A stretch of 64,000 nucleotides of DNA, taken from Gliomastix tumulicola. Taxonomy: Eukaryota; Ascomycota; Sordariomycetes; Hypocreales; Bionectriaceae. The position numbers were made by a program, and so were the translations under genes. The notes under the pieces were generated by a model. That model was not told where the DNA came from. It made no database searches and was given only the letters and a program-made list of their open reading frames with translations. This document shows positions 44,134 to 57,162 of this stretch, one piece after another; position 1 is the stretch's first letter; the number at the start of each line of letters is the position of its first letter. The stretch spans positions 1,240,001 to 1,304,000 of the forward strand of contig BCHX01000001.1 in assembly GCA_001599755.1 (NCBI GenBank). Reading direction: 5' to 3'.

Positions 44134-45668
44134 TCACAGCTCCTCGTTGCCGTCGCACTGCTGCAGCATGACGACCCGGCTGACCTCGAGCTGGGGCTGC
44201 TTCCACGTAGACTGCCAAGCATCCCGCGCCTGCCAAAAGTCCTTCTTCGCGTTGGGGCTGTCGTTGAGCCACGGCTTGCCGGACTTGCCATCCTCAAACC
44301 AGCCGTTGGTGCCACCCACAGCCAGGTTGATGATGAGGTAGAACTCCTGGTCGAAAGGCGTGTTTTTCTTGCCAGTCTGGCTCCAGACGTCCGAGATGCG
44401 GGTGCCGTTGGAAGAGCTCTCGGGGAAGTTACCGCGGTCCCACATGGGCTTGTTGAAGTTGGAGTACATGACCTGGAGCAGGCGGGAGTTGACGTATGTG
44501 AAGAGATACTTCTGCGACCACTCCAGCCCAAAGGTGTTGAAGCCGGCGCTGTAGGTGGTGCGGAGGGCCTTCCGCTTGTTGTTCGTCTTCCACCAGGCAT
44601 CGTTGGCCGGATCCGGACCCCAGTGAAGGGCCGATGAGACGATGTTGTTGCCGCCCTGTGCGTAGGTCCAGTTGTTGCCACGAGACTCCATGATGTCGAT
44701 CTCACCACTGGCAGGCCAGGGGCCATACGTATCCTTGACAGGCATGAGCCAGATGGCGGGCCAGAGCCAGTCTCCCTCGGGCAGCTTCGCCGTCACTTCG
44801 ACACGGCCGTACTTGAGAGTGGCTCCCTTCTTGGTGTTGATGCGGCCAGACTTGGTGGGAGGAACAATGCTCGAGTTGCCCGCCGTGGTGTTTGTTGCAG
44901 CAACGCAGCGCTCGAATTCATCAGACGTGCAGGTGCCATCCTTGAGCAGATCGATCTTGGTGTCCTTCTCGACGAGGTCGGCATCCTGAAGGGTGGCCTT
45001 GATGACCAGGTTGCCGTTCTGGATGAAGACGTTCTCGTCATTGCCAGTGGTCTGGCAGAACTCGCCATTGCTATAGAAGTGTCAGTAACGGGCCAAGTGA
45101 AGGCTTCGTGTACACAGGAGGGAGCATACCCAAAGCCACCAACTTCGACCTCTTTCGACCAAATGTTGGTGTTCAGGCCGCTACCAAAGTCGTCATCCAG
45201 CACATTGCAGTATTTGTGGTGGACGACACTGCTCAATCCGTCGTAGATGAGGAAGCCCGAGATACCCAGGCCGACCAAGATACCAAGGAGCGGGAAGATG
45301 GTGACCCATTTCTCCTTGGGATGAGACTTGCCCACCCACGGCTTCTCGACTTCACCCTTGGTCACCCGCCTGGAGTGGAAGAACCGCTGCACAGGCTCAT
45401 TGCGCTCGCCATGCCCGCTGGACGATCCGTAGCTCGAGGCAGGCCGCGATCCAGCCGGGCTGGCAAAGGGGTTGAGGCCGCTGTTCACGCGCTGAGGGGT
45501 TGGGGCGCCGTCGGTCTCGTCATTGAACGGGTTGCGGCGGCTGCCATCTGTGTTGGGAGTGCCCGGTCTCAGGGGCGTGATGTTGGCCGAGGTCGCCGCT
45601 GAAGGTGCCGGTGCCTGCGGTCTGCCGTAGTAGTAGCTGTTCTGCTGGTGGTATGAATCTTGCTCCAT
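44134..45668 (-). CDS. Type II membrane GH16 beta-glucanase-like protein
   Basis: Predicted beta-1,3-glucan-active or glucan-binding wall protein. Exons 45668-45130 and 45070-44134, with a 59-bp intron, give 491 residues. The cytosolic N-terminus (about 120 residues) is rich in Pro, Ser and Asn with two NPF motifs (RNPFND, LNPFAS), possible endocytic sorting signals. A single helix at 121-142 (WVTIFPLLGILVGLGISGFL) makes it type II. The lumenal GH16 domain contains WPAIWLMP and the catalytic GEIDIMES near residue 302, with both acidic residues and the central Asp intact. Several NxS/T sites fit an extracellular domain. The topology recalls yeast Kre6/Skn1, but the catalytic region looks more like laminarinase or glucan-recognition proteins. 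The start is the first ATG. Confidence 0.88.
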
Positions 45669-48600
45669 GATGGCTGGCGATGAGTGAGACGGATAGATCC
45701 CTTGAAAGTTATGTCCCAATTGGCGGACGACCCTTAATGCCAGGCCGGCGGACAGGGTGTCGAGATGCGTGTGTGTTATAAGTTATCTCCAACAGACTTC
45801 GTCAGCACCAAGGGCGGCTCTGAGTGTGCTGATGTCGGGTATGAGTACTAGTCAAAGCGAATGGACGGCGTCAGGCAGCCTTGTGCTCCCAGGGTCGGAG
45901 CAACGGTCTGGTCCGGAGTAGAGTCGATGAGATAGAGATAGGCAACGGACTGGGGAGGGATGCTCAAGAAAAGCACTCCTCTGCAGTGTTTCCGCCACGG
46001 GCTATCAGTGGACAAGGTAGCGCTACTCGGTGCGCCATAGCAAGAGCCAGCGACGGCAAGGTACGGGGTACGGGAGCATTTTTGATCATCGCCGGTCCCT
46101 CGAGAGTCGAAAACTCCGGGTCCAGCAACGAGACCAGGTTCGCGTAGCCCAGACACAGAGGTGAACCCTTGTTCGCCCAGGCTGGGCCTGGGACTGAAAG
46201 AGGGGGAGGGGTGGCCGATTGACAGAGGACAGTGTGAGAACGGGCACATATCACACTGTGCATTCCAAGGCCGGTGCAGTGCCAATGCAATGCCCGAGTT
46301 GGCCACTGCCCGAGGCCAAGCAGCTAATTTGCACCGACGACACAAGCAGCAGGATCTTTTGTCTTCCAGCAAAGATCGAGAATATCAATTATTGGGCGCG
46401 CAACGGGAAGGTGCACGTGTGTTGGTTTGGAGTCATGAGCCAATTCACGTGAGACGTTGAGACTGAGACCAATGGCGAGAAACTTCTCTCTACAGAACAA
46501 TGGCCACCTGTCATAAATTGACGGCCAGTAAAAGCAGCACCAGATCAACGATGTCGGTGGCTTGAAAATGTGTGGCTTTAACCACCATAACGGCGAGCAG
46601 CCCCTGTTCCTGCAGAAGATCCCTGTCGTCTCAGGTACATACCCGCGCCACGTTGATAAGAACACCCCTGCCTACCTCCAGTTTTTTGCCTGCTTCGCTC
46701 CTTCTTCTGTTCTTCGTGCGCTTCTGCTCCTTCTCGCTTTTTGTAGTTTGTACCAGCCGCTCCTTCCTGCATCAACAGGACGCGCCAATGATTAGCCAAT
46801 AATTTTAGTCCCAAGGCAGGAGCGCCCTGAAATGCACCTGCAGGCGCGGGATGCATGCGCGCGCATGCCGAGAGGAACGGCCTGCTTCATCTCCGTCGTC
46901 ATGACGGAATGCGAATTTCACCTCTATTCATGCTCCCTCCTTCGTATCCCGCTCCCCCCCTTTCTCTGAGGCTCCCGACATTGATTGACCAGCCGCTTCG
47001 GGGCCGAGAGACTCGTCTCATCTGCTATTAACGGACCTGCCTGAGGGGACGGATGGAGAGGCGCTAAGATTCACCGGCAACGCCCAGCCGACACGTGCGT
47101 CGATAATGCGCTGATCATTCTCGGGCACTCTTTGAAGTCCGGCGGTCGGTCTGCGATTGAGTTCCAGTACCCACGAGTTTAGGCACTCGCGACGACTGTC
47201 GCCCGGTGCTAAGATGGCCCGGGACGAAACACAATCTCAAGCTTCCCCCCGTCTCCTCAACCTCTCAGCTTGTCAGGGGCCTTGCGATTGGGATCGACAC
47301 TGCGCGCGCGGGATGCAAGCTCGCTCGCTTCCCGTATCTGCATGATGTGATTCATGGTCTCGTGGGCGAGTTCAAGGTCTTCTTCGTCGTGGAGCTCGGC
47401 GTCAGCTCACTCGTTGGCTAGCGGATCACACAAGCTGCAGGGAACTTGTTGCTCGTCGTCGTTGCCGTTGCCGTTGGGCGTTTCTGAGACATGCATTCAC
47501 CTATCACGACACGAGCTGAGGCTGTTGCCAGGTCAGCCCTCTTCTCGGCGAGAATGTGCCGTTCCCAAAACCTCGTATTTCGTCCCGGCTGGTGAGCCGT
47601 CGTGCATAACTGCCGGAGCGCGAATGGCGCCGTTGGCCATCTCTCATCCTCGTCGAAGAGGCATCCGAGGGTGGGGGTCACTGAGGGTGTGTCTATCGAG
47701 CATTCGTCCTCGAGATGGTTGGGCATGCGAGCGGCTGATAGCCTGGGGCCGCTGACGGCCTCCCAGAAGATAAGGCTGATCTCCCGAGGCCGAGAGCTGC
47801 AGTGTGACCGCAAGCCACGACGAATACAATCTATGCTGTGTCACAGGTCGACGCGGTCCAGAGCGGCCTCGTCCAGGTCGTCAGGCTTACACGGAACCCG
47901 AGGCTGAGAAGCTGACTCTGGGTGGAAATGAGTGATCTCCAAGGCACCCGACGGGCTCACGGACAGAGAGAGGGGAAGCTATCGTAGATTTTCGTGACTT
48001 GGGCCACCTCCAGCAGGGTTCTTCTTCTCGATCCCGGAAGGGCAATCCCGATTCACAGGACTTTGACGTCCCGTCGTCTCCAGCAAGAACTTCGTATTCC
48101 CAGATCCCAGGACCCAGCAGGCTATCCACAAACCTCTGCCAGCACAACCTGCATGTAGACGACTCGACGATCTTGGGTCGCTTCTCTCCTCGGATTGGCT
48201 GCCGGATATGCAAGATAGGTGATATTTTTAAACTTCCTGGTTGGTATCTGTGTCACCTCACCGTAGCACTCGAAACCTGCTACACTCACGCCTGCGAGAA
48301 TGAATCCATGTCGAGAACAGGGATAGGGGCGGGCAGATACGACAATGGGGACTGCCCGCCAAGTTTGGCCTGCGTTGTTCACAATGATACGAGTGTCACG
48401 TCAAAGATGGATCCCGTAGCACCTTCAGCGCGCTCTGTCTCTTCACCGAACCGAAGGCTCAATGAAACATACGAGTGCGGTCGACAGCAGCAAGGGCCGT
48501 AGGAGCCTAACTCGTAAGAAGTGATGGTGGTCGTAGCTTGATTAGAGCCGATAATGTGCTGCTAGTCACTTATCTATCTGGTGCCAGTGCCGCCACAACG

Positions 48601-48927
48601 GTTTAGCGGTAATTAGTCCATGCCGATCGCTCAGGTACGGGAAACGCCACACACGACCGGGTCGAAAAGGTGTGTGCTGCACTGGATTCCCGTGCTTCTT
48701 CTCGCCAATTCCCATCCTTGGGTCACAATTGAGGTGCTGGCAGCGGTGATCACTGCTCTCAATTAAAGGGGGTTGCTGTGAGAGTGAAAGACAGGAACAG
48801 AGAAGGCTTCATTGACCATCTCACTCACTCGCTCGTTCATGATCTCATTTCAACTCTCTTTCTTCCTGTCAATTGTGAGCTGAAATCTTCAGGCTTGCTT
48901 GAGCTTTCACGCGTGTCAGCCACAGTC
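45669..48927. other. 3.3-kb gene-free divergent region
   Basis: Between the GH16 gene (-) and the fasciclin gene (+). No coding bias or domain recognised in any frame. A CACGTG occurs near 46446. The 100 bp before 48928 probably form the fasciclin leader. Confidence 0.5.
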
Positions 48928-50290
48928 ATGCTCTCGTTCAAGACTCTCGTCCTCACGGCCCTCGCCTCCTGGGGCGTCGCCGCCCAGGATGGCTCCAACA
49001 AAGATCTCGGGACCGTGCTCGCGGAGAACGACAACCTGAGCACCTTCTACGACCTCATCCAGGTGAGATCGATCTCACTTTCCATCTACATGAGGACACG
49101 GGCATTAGGCTGACCAGACATTGAACAGAAATACCCCGATATCCTCCTCCAGCTCCCCAGCTACAGCGGCGTCACCGTGAGTCTCCCGTCCCCCCCCCAT
49201 TGTCTATTCCCTGATGAACAGACTACTGACATCGCCTCCCAAGATCGTCGCGCCCTCCAACGAGGCCTTCAAGAACATCCCCTACACGGCCCTCAACGAG
49301 GTCTGGGACCCGGAGGACAAGAAGAAGACGGTGCCCCTGCTCCAGTACCACATCCTGCAGGACACCGTCTCGACGGCCGCGCTCGAGGAAGGCCCGACGG
49401 TCGTGCGGCCGACGCTCCTCACGGACAGCACGTACACCAACGTCACGGGCGGGCAGAACGTGCTCATCAACAAGCAGTCGGGCAACGTCGTCATCTTCAC
49501 GACGAGCATGGGCACGCGCTGCACGCTCGACAAGGGCGACATCCCGTTCCGCGGCGGGCTGATCCAGGTGGTCGACAACCTGCTGATCCCGCCCGCGCGT
49601 CTCGGGGAGACGAGCCACGCGTTCCAGATCCCGAGCTTCCTCGGCGGTCTGTACGCGGCGGATCTCATGCCAGGCGTCGCCGAGCGGAAGAACATCACCG
49701 TGTTCGCGCCGCGGGACGAGGCCTTCGACCTCGTCGGCGGCACGCTCGAGGGTCTCGACGCGGAGGCCCTCGCGCGCGTGATGGGCTACCACATCATCCC
49801 GGACCGCGTCCTGGTCTCCTCGGACCTCACCAACGGCACCCGCCTCGACACGCTCGCCGGCGACGGCGACGGCAACGACGCCTCCGTCTCCGTCACCGTC
49901 CGCCAGGCCGGCAACAACAAGTTCGTCAACTCGGCGCAGATCGTCCAGCCGGACATCCTCCTCGCTAACGGCATCATGCACCTCGTCTCCGGCGTGCTCA
50001 ACCCGGACGCCGTCGACGTCCAGCCCGACCCGGAGGAAGCCTCGCAGCCGGCCGTCTTCCCCGTGTCCACGGCCGAGGACGTCTTCACGTCCGCCCTGCC
50101 CTGCACCGAGAGCTGCCCCGTCACGAGCACGCCGGCGAGTCCCAGCCCGACGACCGAGGCGAGCACGGCGACGACCACGACGGATCTGTTCACGAGTTCG
50201 AGCGATGGGTTGGCGCCGAGGTGTACGGGGCAGTTTGCTGGTGCTGCCTTGGGCATGCTCGGTGTCGGGGCTGGCCTTGCCCTGCTGTGA
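48928..50290 (+). CDS. GPI-anchored fasciclin (FAS1) domain protein
   Basis: Secreted surface protein, probably adhesive. Exons 48928-49062, 49129-49176 and 49244-50290, with introns of 66 and 67 bp, give 409 residues. The signal peptide covers about residues 1-19 (MLSFKTLVLTALASWGVAAQ). Two FAS1 repeats follow: the first contains TIVAPSNEAFKNIPY and YHILQDTV, the second ITVFAPRDEAFDLV and MGYHIIPDRVL, each with the H2-type motif. The region 330-380 is rich in Ser and Thr (ATTTTDLFTSSSDG), likely O-glycosylated. The end is hydrophobic (FAGAALGMLGVGAGLALL), as in GPI signals, with an omega site expected just before it. The tiny middle exon (16 codons) rests on clear GTGAG donors and phase continuity. 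Ligand and role cannot be deduced. Confidence 0.92.
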
Positions 50291-51184
50291 TTTCTGTCCC
50301 ATTTCATTCCTTCTTTAGTTTGAGCTTGGTTTATATAGCATATGGTATCCACGATATAGCGCTTAACACCCCTAATTGAATACGTCGTTCCAACAACTCG
50401 CCCCGGGTATACAACCCCTAACCAGTAAGAACATCTTGACTTTGCATTTGCTGACAGCTTCATCGGATATACTTACTAATTACCATAGGGCTCGACGTCC
50501 GGGGCCGACGTTAGTTGTAGGGTAGTAAGTCATCCACACCACCTTGCTGAGCGATGATCACATGCTCATTGGAGACACTTCGTATCTCCTACCCTACGAC
50601 TCGTACGAATGCCTTATCCCCAACCTTGCTCCAACGTCTCTTGTGCTCCTTGCTATGCTCTCGGATCGCGTACGGGTCGAAGCTCGTCTGAAAAGCTGTT
50701 CTTGGGCAAAAAGCCTTCCCTGGATTGTCAGCCCGTATACTGTCTTTCATCTTTTGCGACAGGCGTATCACATCACCACAGCGACCACAGCCAAGAGCAA
50801 AGAAGTGCAGTTCGAACTGGAACTGGAATTGGAATTGCATATGAAGTGCTAACGAAAGTATGACAGGCAGTACAGATCGACCCAAACCGAAAACAACCAA
50901 GCAAAAAGCAAAGGCAGGATCCTCGAGGATGCAGAATGTTCTAAGCAACGCCCGCCGGCAAACCTAAGCAAACCCAAGACAAAGCAAAGCGGCCGGCCAA
51001 GAAGGGTGAGGAAGCCTGCTCCATAACAGCAGCGCGTAATGACGCTTACTGCCTCTCTTCCTGACCGTCCGCTCCACTGCCTCGTGTCAAAAATCAAGCC
51101 CAAGCTCTCCCGACAGCTTCCAAAGACGACAGGGAAAGGGGGGCGAATGACGATAACGAGTGAAAACGCGACCGCACAAAAACA

Positions 51185-51233
<49 letters not shown>

Positions 51234-51235
51234 CG
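51185..51235. repeat. ACG trinucleotide microsatellite
   Basis: About 17 ACG units, perfect to 51219 and then interrupted twice by an extra A. Not in a recognised gene. Confidence 0.9.
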
Positions 51236-53384
51236 CACCCAGACGGGGTGACAAAAAAAACGGCAAAACGGCGAAGCGGCGACTGGCGGTGAGGGACCGG
51301 CGGTAGAAGAGGAGACAGGAACAACGTTGACAGTGCATACCCGCCCCCTCTCCAAATACCAATATGTCGCAGCCAGCAGCCAAGAGCGTGGAATTCCCTG
51401 GTGGGGGATGCTACCCAAGGCGATCATCGTGGTATCTCAAAGAGGGGGCAATGTTGCATCCCCGGGTTCTAGTCTCTTTTCTCGCCTTCAGATCCACACA
51501 TGCCTCTTCTCCCGCAACCAACGAACGATCACGAGCTGGGCTCGAGAGGGAAGCCAAGGGCAACATCGTAGGTGGGGATAAGGCGAATCTGATGGGCCGC
51601 TATGTTGGCAGCAATATCGGATCTGGGGAGATCTACAACTAGTCAGCTTCTGGATAGTCCCCGTGTCCTCCCTGCCTCGTCTCCCGCGGGAGCAGGTTTC
51701 GACGTCGGCAGGAACGTACCCGATCGCGACCTCCATCAACAGCATGTGTGGATCCAGCCGCTCGTGTCTAGTAGGTATGCGGCGGACTGGGAGGTGGATT
51801 CGGCCCGGGACCAAGGGGTGGTGGACGAGGGCCTGGGGGAGACGGCGGCGGCTTGGGGCCTCCGTAGCCAGACATGGCTTCTCTTCCGTCAGGTCAGGTC
51901 CTGCTTCGGCTCGATACGCAGAGGACCGGATGCCGTGTTGCTTCGCGTTGGTTGTGTATCCGTCTCGTTCGTGGTGTCGAGTGCGTCGAGCGGGAAGGAA
52001 TCGCGGGGTCAGATAACGGGGGGAGGAGGGTAGCTTGGAGGGACTCTCGTATGATATCTCTCAATGTTCGCAGCTCGACTGGGGACTCTGGATGGTCGAG
52101 GACAGGAGGCTCTCTGCTCGTCGGTAGGAAGGGAGAGCAGGTATTTATCGATGTCGCTCGCGGGTTGTTTCTATTACCGTCTTGTGACACGTAGGTGACT
52201 GGGCCTCGCGAGTTCGTAGGCTGCTCGACCGGACTCCGTCCCTTTTGAAGCGTGGAGCTCTGTCGAACTTGCCGGTCGTAGCGACGGTAATAGCGTCAGC
52301 CTTCTACGCGCGCACACAGGCGTGCGGGCCAGAAAATGAATGAACATGTTCGTCTGTGGCAGAGATACCAGGAAGCGAAATGACCTCGCATCCTAGCCTG
52401 GTCCCCCCCCTCTCTCTCCATTTTCGGTTCTCGGTTAGGCCTGTCAGCGCTGCTGATTCGACAAATCAGACAGCCCGGCGTCTGGTGCCCTGGTATCACG
52501 AGCCCTCGCATGGCCAAGGAAGTTGCTACCATCAGGTGGACCGAGTCTCCGAAAAGAAGGGGCAGCTGTCAGGGAGGGGATGGGAGAAGAGGGGGAGGGG
52601 TGGGCGTTCGTTCGGGGCAGCGTCGTCGTTCAGGAATCGAGAAAATAAGATAAAAAACGGATGCGCGACAGACGAGATGAACAGCCCGCATCGGCAGACG
52701 ACGGCTCACTCAGGATCTTGGATGCTGCTGCGGCGCGAGCGGGCTGCCGCGGCGTTTCAGCTCTGACTCTGCCATCTCGGTCTCCATGGGCTTTCGAGGC
52801 TGATATCGCCATTGGCCTGAGCACGCCCACCACGGGACGAAAACGGTTACCGCTGAGGCACGGAGGGGGTACGTGCGTGTCCTATACCTTGGTTTAGGCA
52901 GTGCCGGGAGCAGCCCTACGGAAGGCGTAGAGAGGAGATGCCTCACGCCGCTTGTCGTCATGTCAGATGGGCCTGCGTGGTGGATATTGCCGAGACGAAG
53001 CCTCACTTCTTACGCGAGTAGAGGGGGACTGGCAAGAGTGAGAAAATGGAAACGCGAGATCCCCATCTTGGGGAGATGGCAAGGCGTTATATGACATGAG
53101 CTTGACATGGTCATCCAGGGGAATGCGCTGTTACGGCAAACCAACGCGAAGCCAGGGCTCGGGGAAAAGTACCAATCGGTGACGTGTGTCTCTAGCCACT
53201 GCAGCTGCATGTGTTGGTTGGCTTGGTTAAGGCCCATCCGACAGTTCGTATTGTCAGAATCTGACTGGCCAGCACAGCTCGGACATCATAAATACCGAGA
53301 TTGGGGGTTATAAACCACCGGCTCGGCGACGAATATGAAAGTCCCATTGGGTCGTTGGTAGCTCATTTCTTGGCTCGGGGCAAT

Positions 53385-53412
53385 ACGTGTGTGTGTGTGT
53401 GCGCGCGCGCGC
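53385..53412. repeat. GT-then-GC alternating tract
   Basis: 28 bp of strict purine-pyrimidine alternation, first GT and then GC. A strong Z-DNA candidate in gene-free DNA. Confidence 0.85.
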
Positions 53413-55204
53413 CGAGTGCATGTATGCACCTGCTCCCAGGAGGAACGGGGGGCGGGCGCTGCATCGCCTTTTCCAGAGAGGACCTGTTTCGTTCTGACAC
53501 CTCAGACCCGTTTCTTGCTGGTCCTGGTCCTGTCGTCAAGACACACAGCCTACGGCTGCAGATAAGCACACTCGCTGCCAGTGTGACGATGGGCTCGACA
53601 GGATTCGTTGATTCTGGGCTTGAATTCGCCGCCCCCATAGATGACGGGGGGGGGGGATTGCAGGTCTCGGCCCATTCGCCATCGTGTGTCACGTAGCGTC
53701 GTAATGCGCAGCTAGCGGGGGCGAAGTTTCAAGGCTTTCCGTTGTCCTACTACAGACGAAATGCTTCATATGGCTGGTCGTAGCCGCGACCAATTGAACC
53801 GTCATATCCCCCAGTGATGACCCTGGCAGCTGGCGGGCAACATCGGTGGTGGTACTCTGTGCCACTCTGCTAGTGCCGGCCATGGAGGAAAGGAGCGTGG
53901 CATGCAGATCACCCTTGGTGCTTGGTGGGGAACCTTCCCCCTATTACCCCCATGCAACCATGAGAGGCAAGATGACCCTACTGGACTTAGGCGTAGGCAG
54001 AGCGCCTGTCAGGCCAGCTCTTGTGTAACAACGCGGCTATAGCGGCGGTAGGAACCGCCAAGCTTAACTTGAGGGATATGGATATGCCAGGAGGGATGGG
54101 TGTTGACTCGACACCCTCTGACCATGTTTGCCGCGCTGAGGCTCACCGTAATCCCTAGTTTCTCATCCTAGCCTTGTTTGTACGGCTATGGCTGGCAACG
54201 TAAACCTGACGTACCATAGAGTGTGTGGGTGTGGTAGTTGCTCGGTGCTGGCCTTGCTGGGAGACTTGCTCCCTTCTCGCCCCCTCTCCCCCAAGTCACG
54301 CGAACTGCATGGTGCCGAGTGCCCAGCCAAGCTGAGATTGTGGCGTCCGGATAAAGCAGAAAAAGGTGCGACACAACGGTATCAAGCACGAGGAGGAGTT
54401 GCAGAAAGAGGGGGGGGGCAACCAGAACGGGAGACTGCATGCATAATGCACATGCCATCGCCCGTCCTGCACATGGCAAAAAGAAGCAGCTGTTGCGGCG
54501 GCGGCAGCACCAGCACCGCCAACCAGATGCTCTATCCCAAGGTAGACTGGGTAGGATTTTGCGGAGGGCCGTACGACTAATATGAAGCCGCCTGGATCCA
54601 TGCTGAGTGCGACATGCGCGGGTTCAACTCCGCTATAATTGACCCGCGTCCTGCCTGGGTTAGGGGCGTGTTGATCTCCGAGTCTTGTGACGAGTGGTGG
54701 CATCAGCGCGGTGCACCAATGACTGCATACGACGGAGCTGCCAGGTCTTGTGGTGTTGCGTCTGCCTGCAGAAGAGGGGCACGCACCGCGCGCTGTGACT
54801 GGCGAGAGACATGGGTGACGATCGAGCGTATCTAGCGCAAAGGATCAGGTCGAGACTGCCGTGCATTGCATCGCTTCCTTCCTTCCTTCGTATTCCGTAC
54901 ATGATTTGCATTTTCTTCAGCTTGTGCTGGGGATAAGCTAATTCCAGAAAGAAGCCGTCGGACTGTATTGAGCATCGCTCGCGGTCAGCCGTACTGCTTC
55001 ACCATGAGACATTAAAACCTGATTCCAATATCAGCAGGGTATCATCCCCCGGTTTCCGAGAAAGCAGGGCGCCAAAAACTCCTCCCAATTCCCCTGCCAA
55101 TTTTAGTCGGTGCGCTGTTTGGGATCCCTGCACCTAAAAACGCCGTTCAAGACTGAATTTCACCTCTGGGTAATAAATTTTGCTGCCCCATACCCAAGGG
55201 ACGC

Positions 55205-56280
55205 TCAGCTTCGGCTCCGACTTCGGCTACGGCTGCGCGACGCATTCCGGTCATCGTAGCTGTAGCTTCGGCCACGGCTTCTTCGGCCGTTACCGTGACT
55301 GTCAATCCTACCGCCATCCTTTCGTCTTGGCGAAGGGGATCTCGATCTTGACAGCGAGGCGTACGAGTCTCGAGAGCGGCTGCGGTATCGACTGCCTCCT
55401 GCTCGTGAGCCAGGTGCCGCAGGAGGTGATCGCGAACGTGAAACCGAGCGAGAGCCTGGCCTGTAGACGTCTGATCGTGGACCGTAGCGACTAGGAGAAG
55501 GCCCACGGCGTCGCCCGCCTCGTCCACCAGAGCCAAACGCTCCAGACCCATTGCCTCTGGGACCAGAGAAGGGCACACGGGGGTCAATGTTGGCTCCACG
55601 ACTGGCGACGGGCGGCGGAGGCGAGAGCTTCCGATTAGGAAGGACAATTGAGACATTGATGACGGCGCCATCAATCTGAGCCTCGTGCATGTGGGCGATG
55701 GCGGATTCCGCATCCTCTTCATGATCAAACAGAATATAGGCAGTGCCTCTGTTTGTCCCGACTGGTTTTCCAAGTTTAGTTAGCAAATGATGCTCGGATG
55801 AGACGCGAGGGAGCAGGGCGCAGCGTACAGCTCCTATTAATAGGCAGGTCGAGATCCGTGATGGGGCCGTATTCTCCAAAAATCTCGTAGAGATGCTCTT
55901 CATTGACATTCTTTGTTAGGCGCTCGACGACGATCTGTTGCGGGCGGCGAAGGATTAGTATCAGTGTGGCTGGCCGGTGCCCAGACGACAGAGAGCTGGC
56001 TTGGTGGTGCAGCGGATGGGGAGCGCACCTTGGTACTTCTGGCGAGGGGTCCCTCATCAGATTCTCGGCTGATGCCTCGGCCACGGTCCCGGCTCCGGCT
56101 GCGGCTGTCACTTCTCTCACGGCCATTGCGTCGAGGTGAACGAGAGGGGGATCGCGACTGCGAACCGTAGCGGCGATGTCGTGCAGGGGAGGGCGAACGG
56201 GAATATGCTGATCGTGGCGTGGGCGAACGCGTCAGCGAGCGAGAGCGATCACGACCTCGCGAAGGCGAGCGCGAATCCAT
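55205..56280 (-). CDS. RNPS1: RNPS1-like SR-rich RNA-binding protein
   Basis: Nuclear RNA-binding protein of the RNPS1 type, a splicing activator and peripheral exon-junction-complex factor in animals. Exons 56280-56029, 55934-55829 and 55761-55205, with introns of 94 and 67 bp, give 304 residues. Residues 1-84 form an RS-like domain with many SPSR, SRSRS and RSPS units. One RRM follows (about 85-165) with RNP2 IVVERL and RNP1 RGTAYILF; the helix EEHLYEIFGEYGPITDLDL is typical. The C-terminus has a Gly/Arg patch (GSGGRGGRRRGPSPSR) and a second RS tail ending SRSRSRSRS. The RRM-between-two-RS-domains plan distinguishes it from classical SR proteins. A CACGTG box lies about 206 bp upstream. Confidence 0.87.
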
Positions 56281-56485
56281 TTTTGGAATAGACGCTTCGG
56301 CGACGAGTGAATCCCGACGGTGCAATGACGTAAAATTGGTCTCGAGGGATGGATGGCAGCGTTGCTATTCTTTGTGGCCTTCTGCTCTGGGGTTGGAGAC
56401 CACTCAGGCACTGAAGTCGAGGTTGCGTTGCGGTCGCGTTGGGGCCAAACAGTGGCACTAAAGGTGTGAGGTGACACTGGCGACC

Positions 56486-56491
56486 ACGTGA
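56486..56491. promoter_or_regulatory. CACGTG box upstream of RNPS1-like gene
   Basis: CACGTG within ACCACGTGACC, 206 bp upstream of the ATG at 56280. Motif match only. Confidence 0.35.
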
Positions 56492-56835
56492 CCCTAATTT
56501 CCCATTTGTTTGCTGGAATTGCGCTGATCCAGATTCAAGGGTGCGTGTCGAAGTTTATTTGAACGGTAGGGCAATTGAGGTGAATTCCAGGCGAGGCGCC
56601 GTGGTTTTATCCCAGCAGAAATTGAGCCGCCTGTTGGTCCGCCAGAAGGCAGACAAAGCAGGCGCTCCTCCGTCGGCGGTCGGTCAGCGGCGGTTCTTTG
56701 TTCAGGAAAGGGCGAGGTGCACAAAGGAATGCGCAGTGTTGGGCGTCAGAGCTCCCGGACGGATGGATAGATCAAGGACATGCACGACTCGAGGCACGAC
56801 TCTCATGAAGAGACGGACAATGGAGATGAAGCTGC

Positions 56836-56839
<4 letters not shown>

Positions 56840-56868
<29 letters not shown>
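56840..56868. repeat. T29 homopolymer (A29 on the minus strand)
   Basis: Uninterrupted run of 29 T on the plus strand. On the minus strand it is A29, 295 nt past the stop of the intronless small membrane gene. The length may be imprecise because homopolymers are hard to sequence. Confidence 0.9.
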
Positions 56869-56877
<9 letters not shown>

Positions 56878-57162
56878 GGCAGGTGCATCCAATCATGCAA
56901 TGCATTGCTGCCCCGGCAAGAGCTCAGTGCTTCCTTCCCCTCTTCCGCACCTCCCATGAAAATTCAGATAACCTCCTTCCCCCTTTTGTCGAGAAGGTGA
57001 GAGAATCGGCAGGAGCTGCCGCGAACCTGAGCAAGAGCGTGGGAGATGAAGAGCCACCGTTCCTTCCCGATTTTGATCCCTGCCTGCCCTTGCCTTTTCC
57101 TGGTCCAGCACTCTGTACCTGAAGTACTTTCTTCGCAGCATCTGACATCTCGATCTCTGCCC

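Larger units (their letters stand above)
50291..55204. other. 4.9-kb gene-free convergent region
   Basis: Between the 3' ends of the fasciclin (+) and RNPS1-like (-) genes, unusually long for convergent neighbours. Open frames are short, in mutually overlapping sets, and show no domain. It holds an ACG repeat (51185) and a GT/GC tract (53385). The content is otherwise unknown. Confidence 0.5.
56281..57162. other. Intergenic: RNPS1-like promoter and 3' flank of small membrane gene
   Basis: 882 bp. Contains a CACGTG box (56486) and a T29 homopolymer (56840). No further gene seen. Confidence 0.5.

Noticed and set aside
54605..54645. tRNA-like B box GGTTCAACTCC
   Set aside because: The surrounding bases do not form a T-arm (mismatch at the third pair), and no A box, anticodon arm or acceptor stem could be found upstream.
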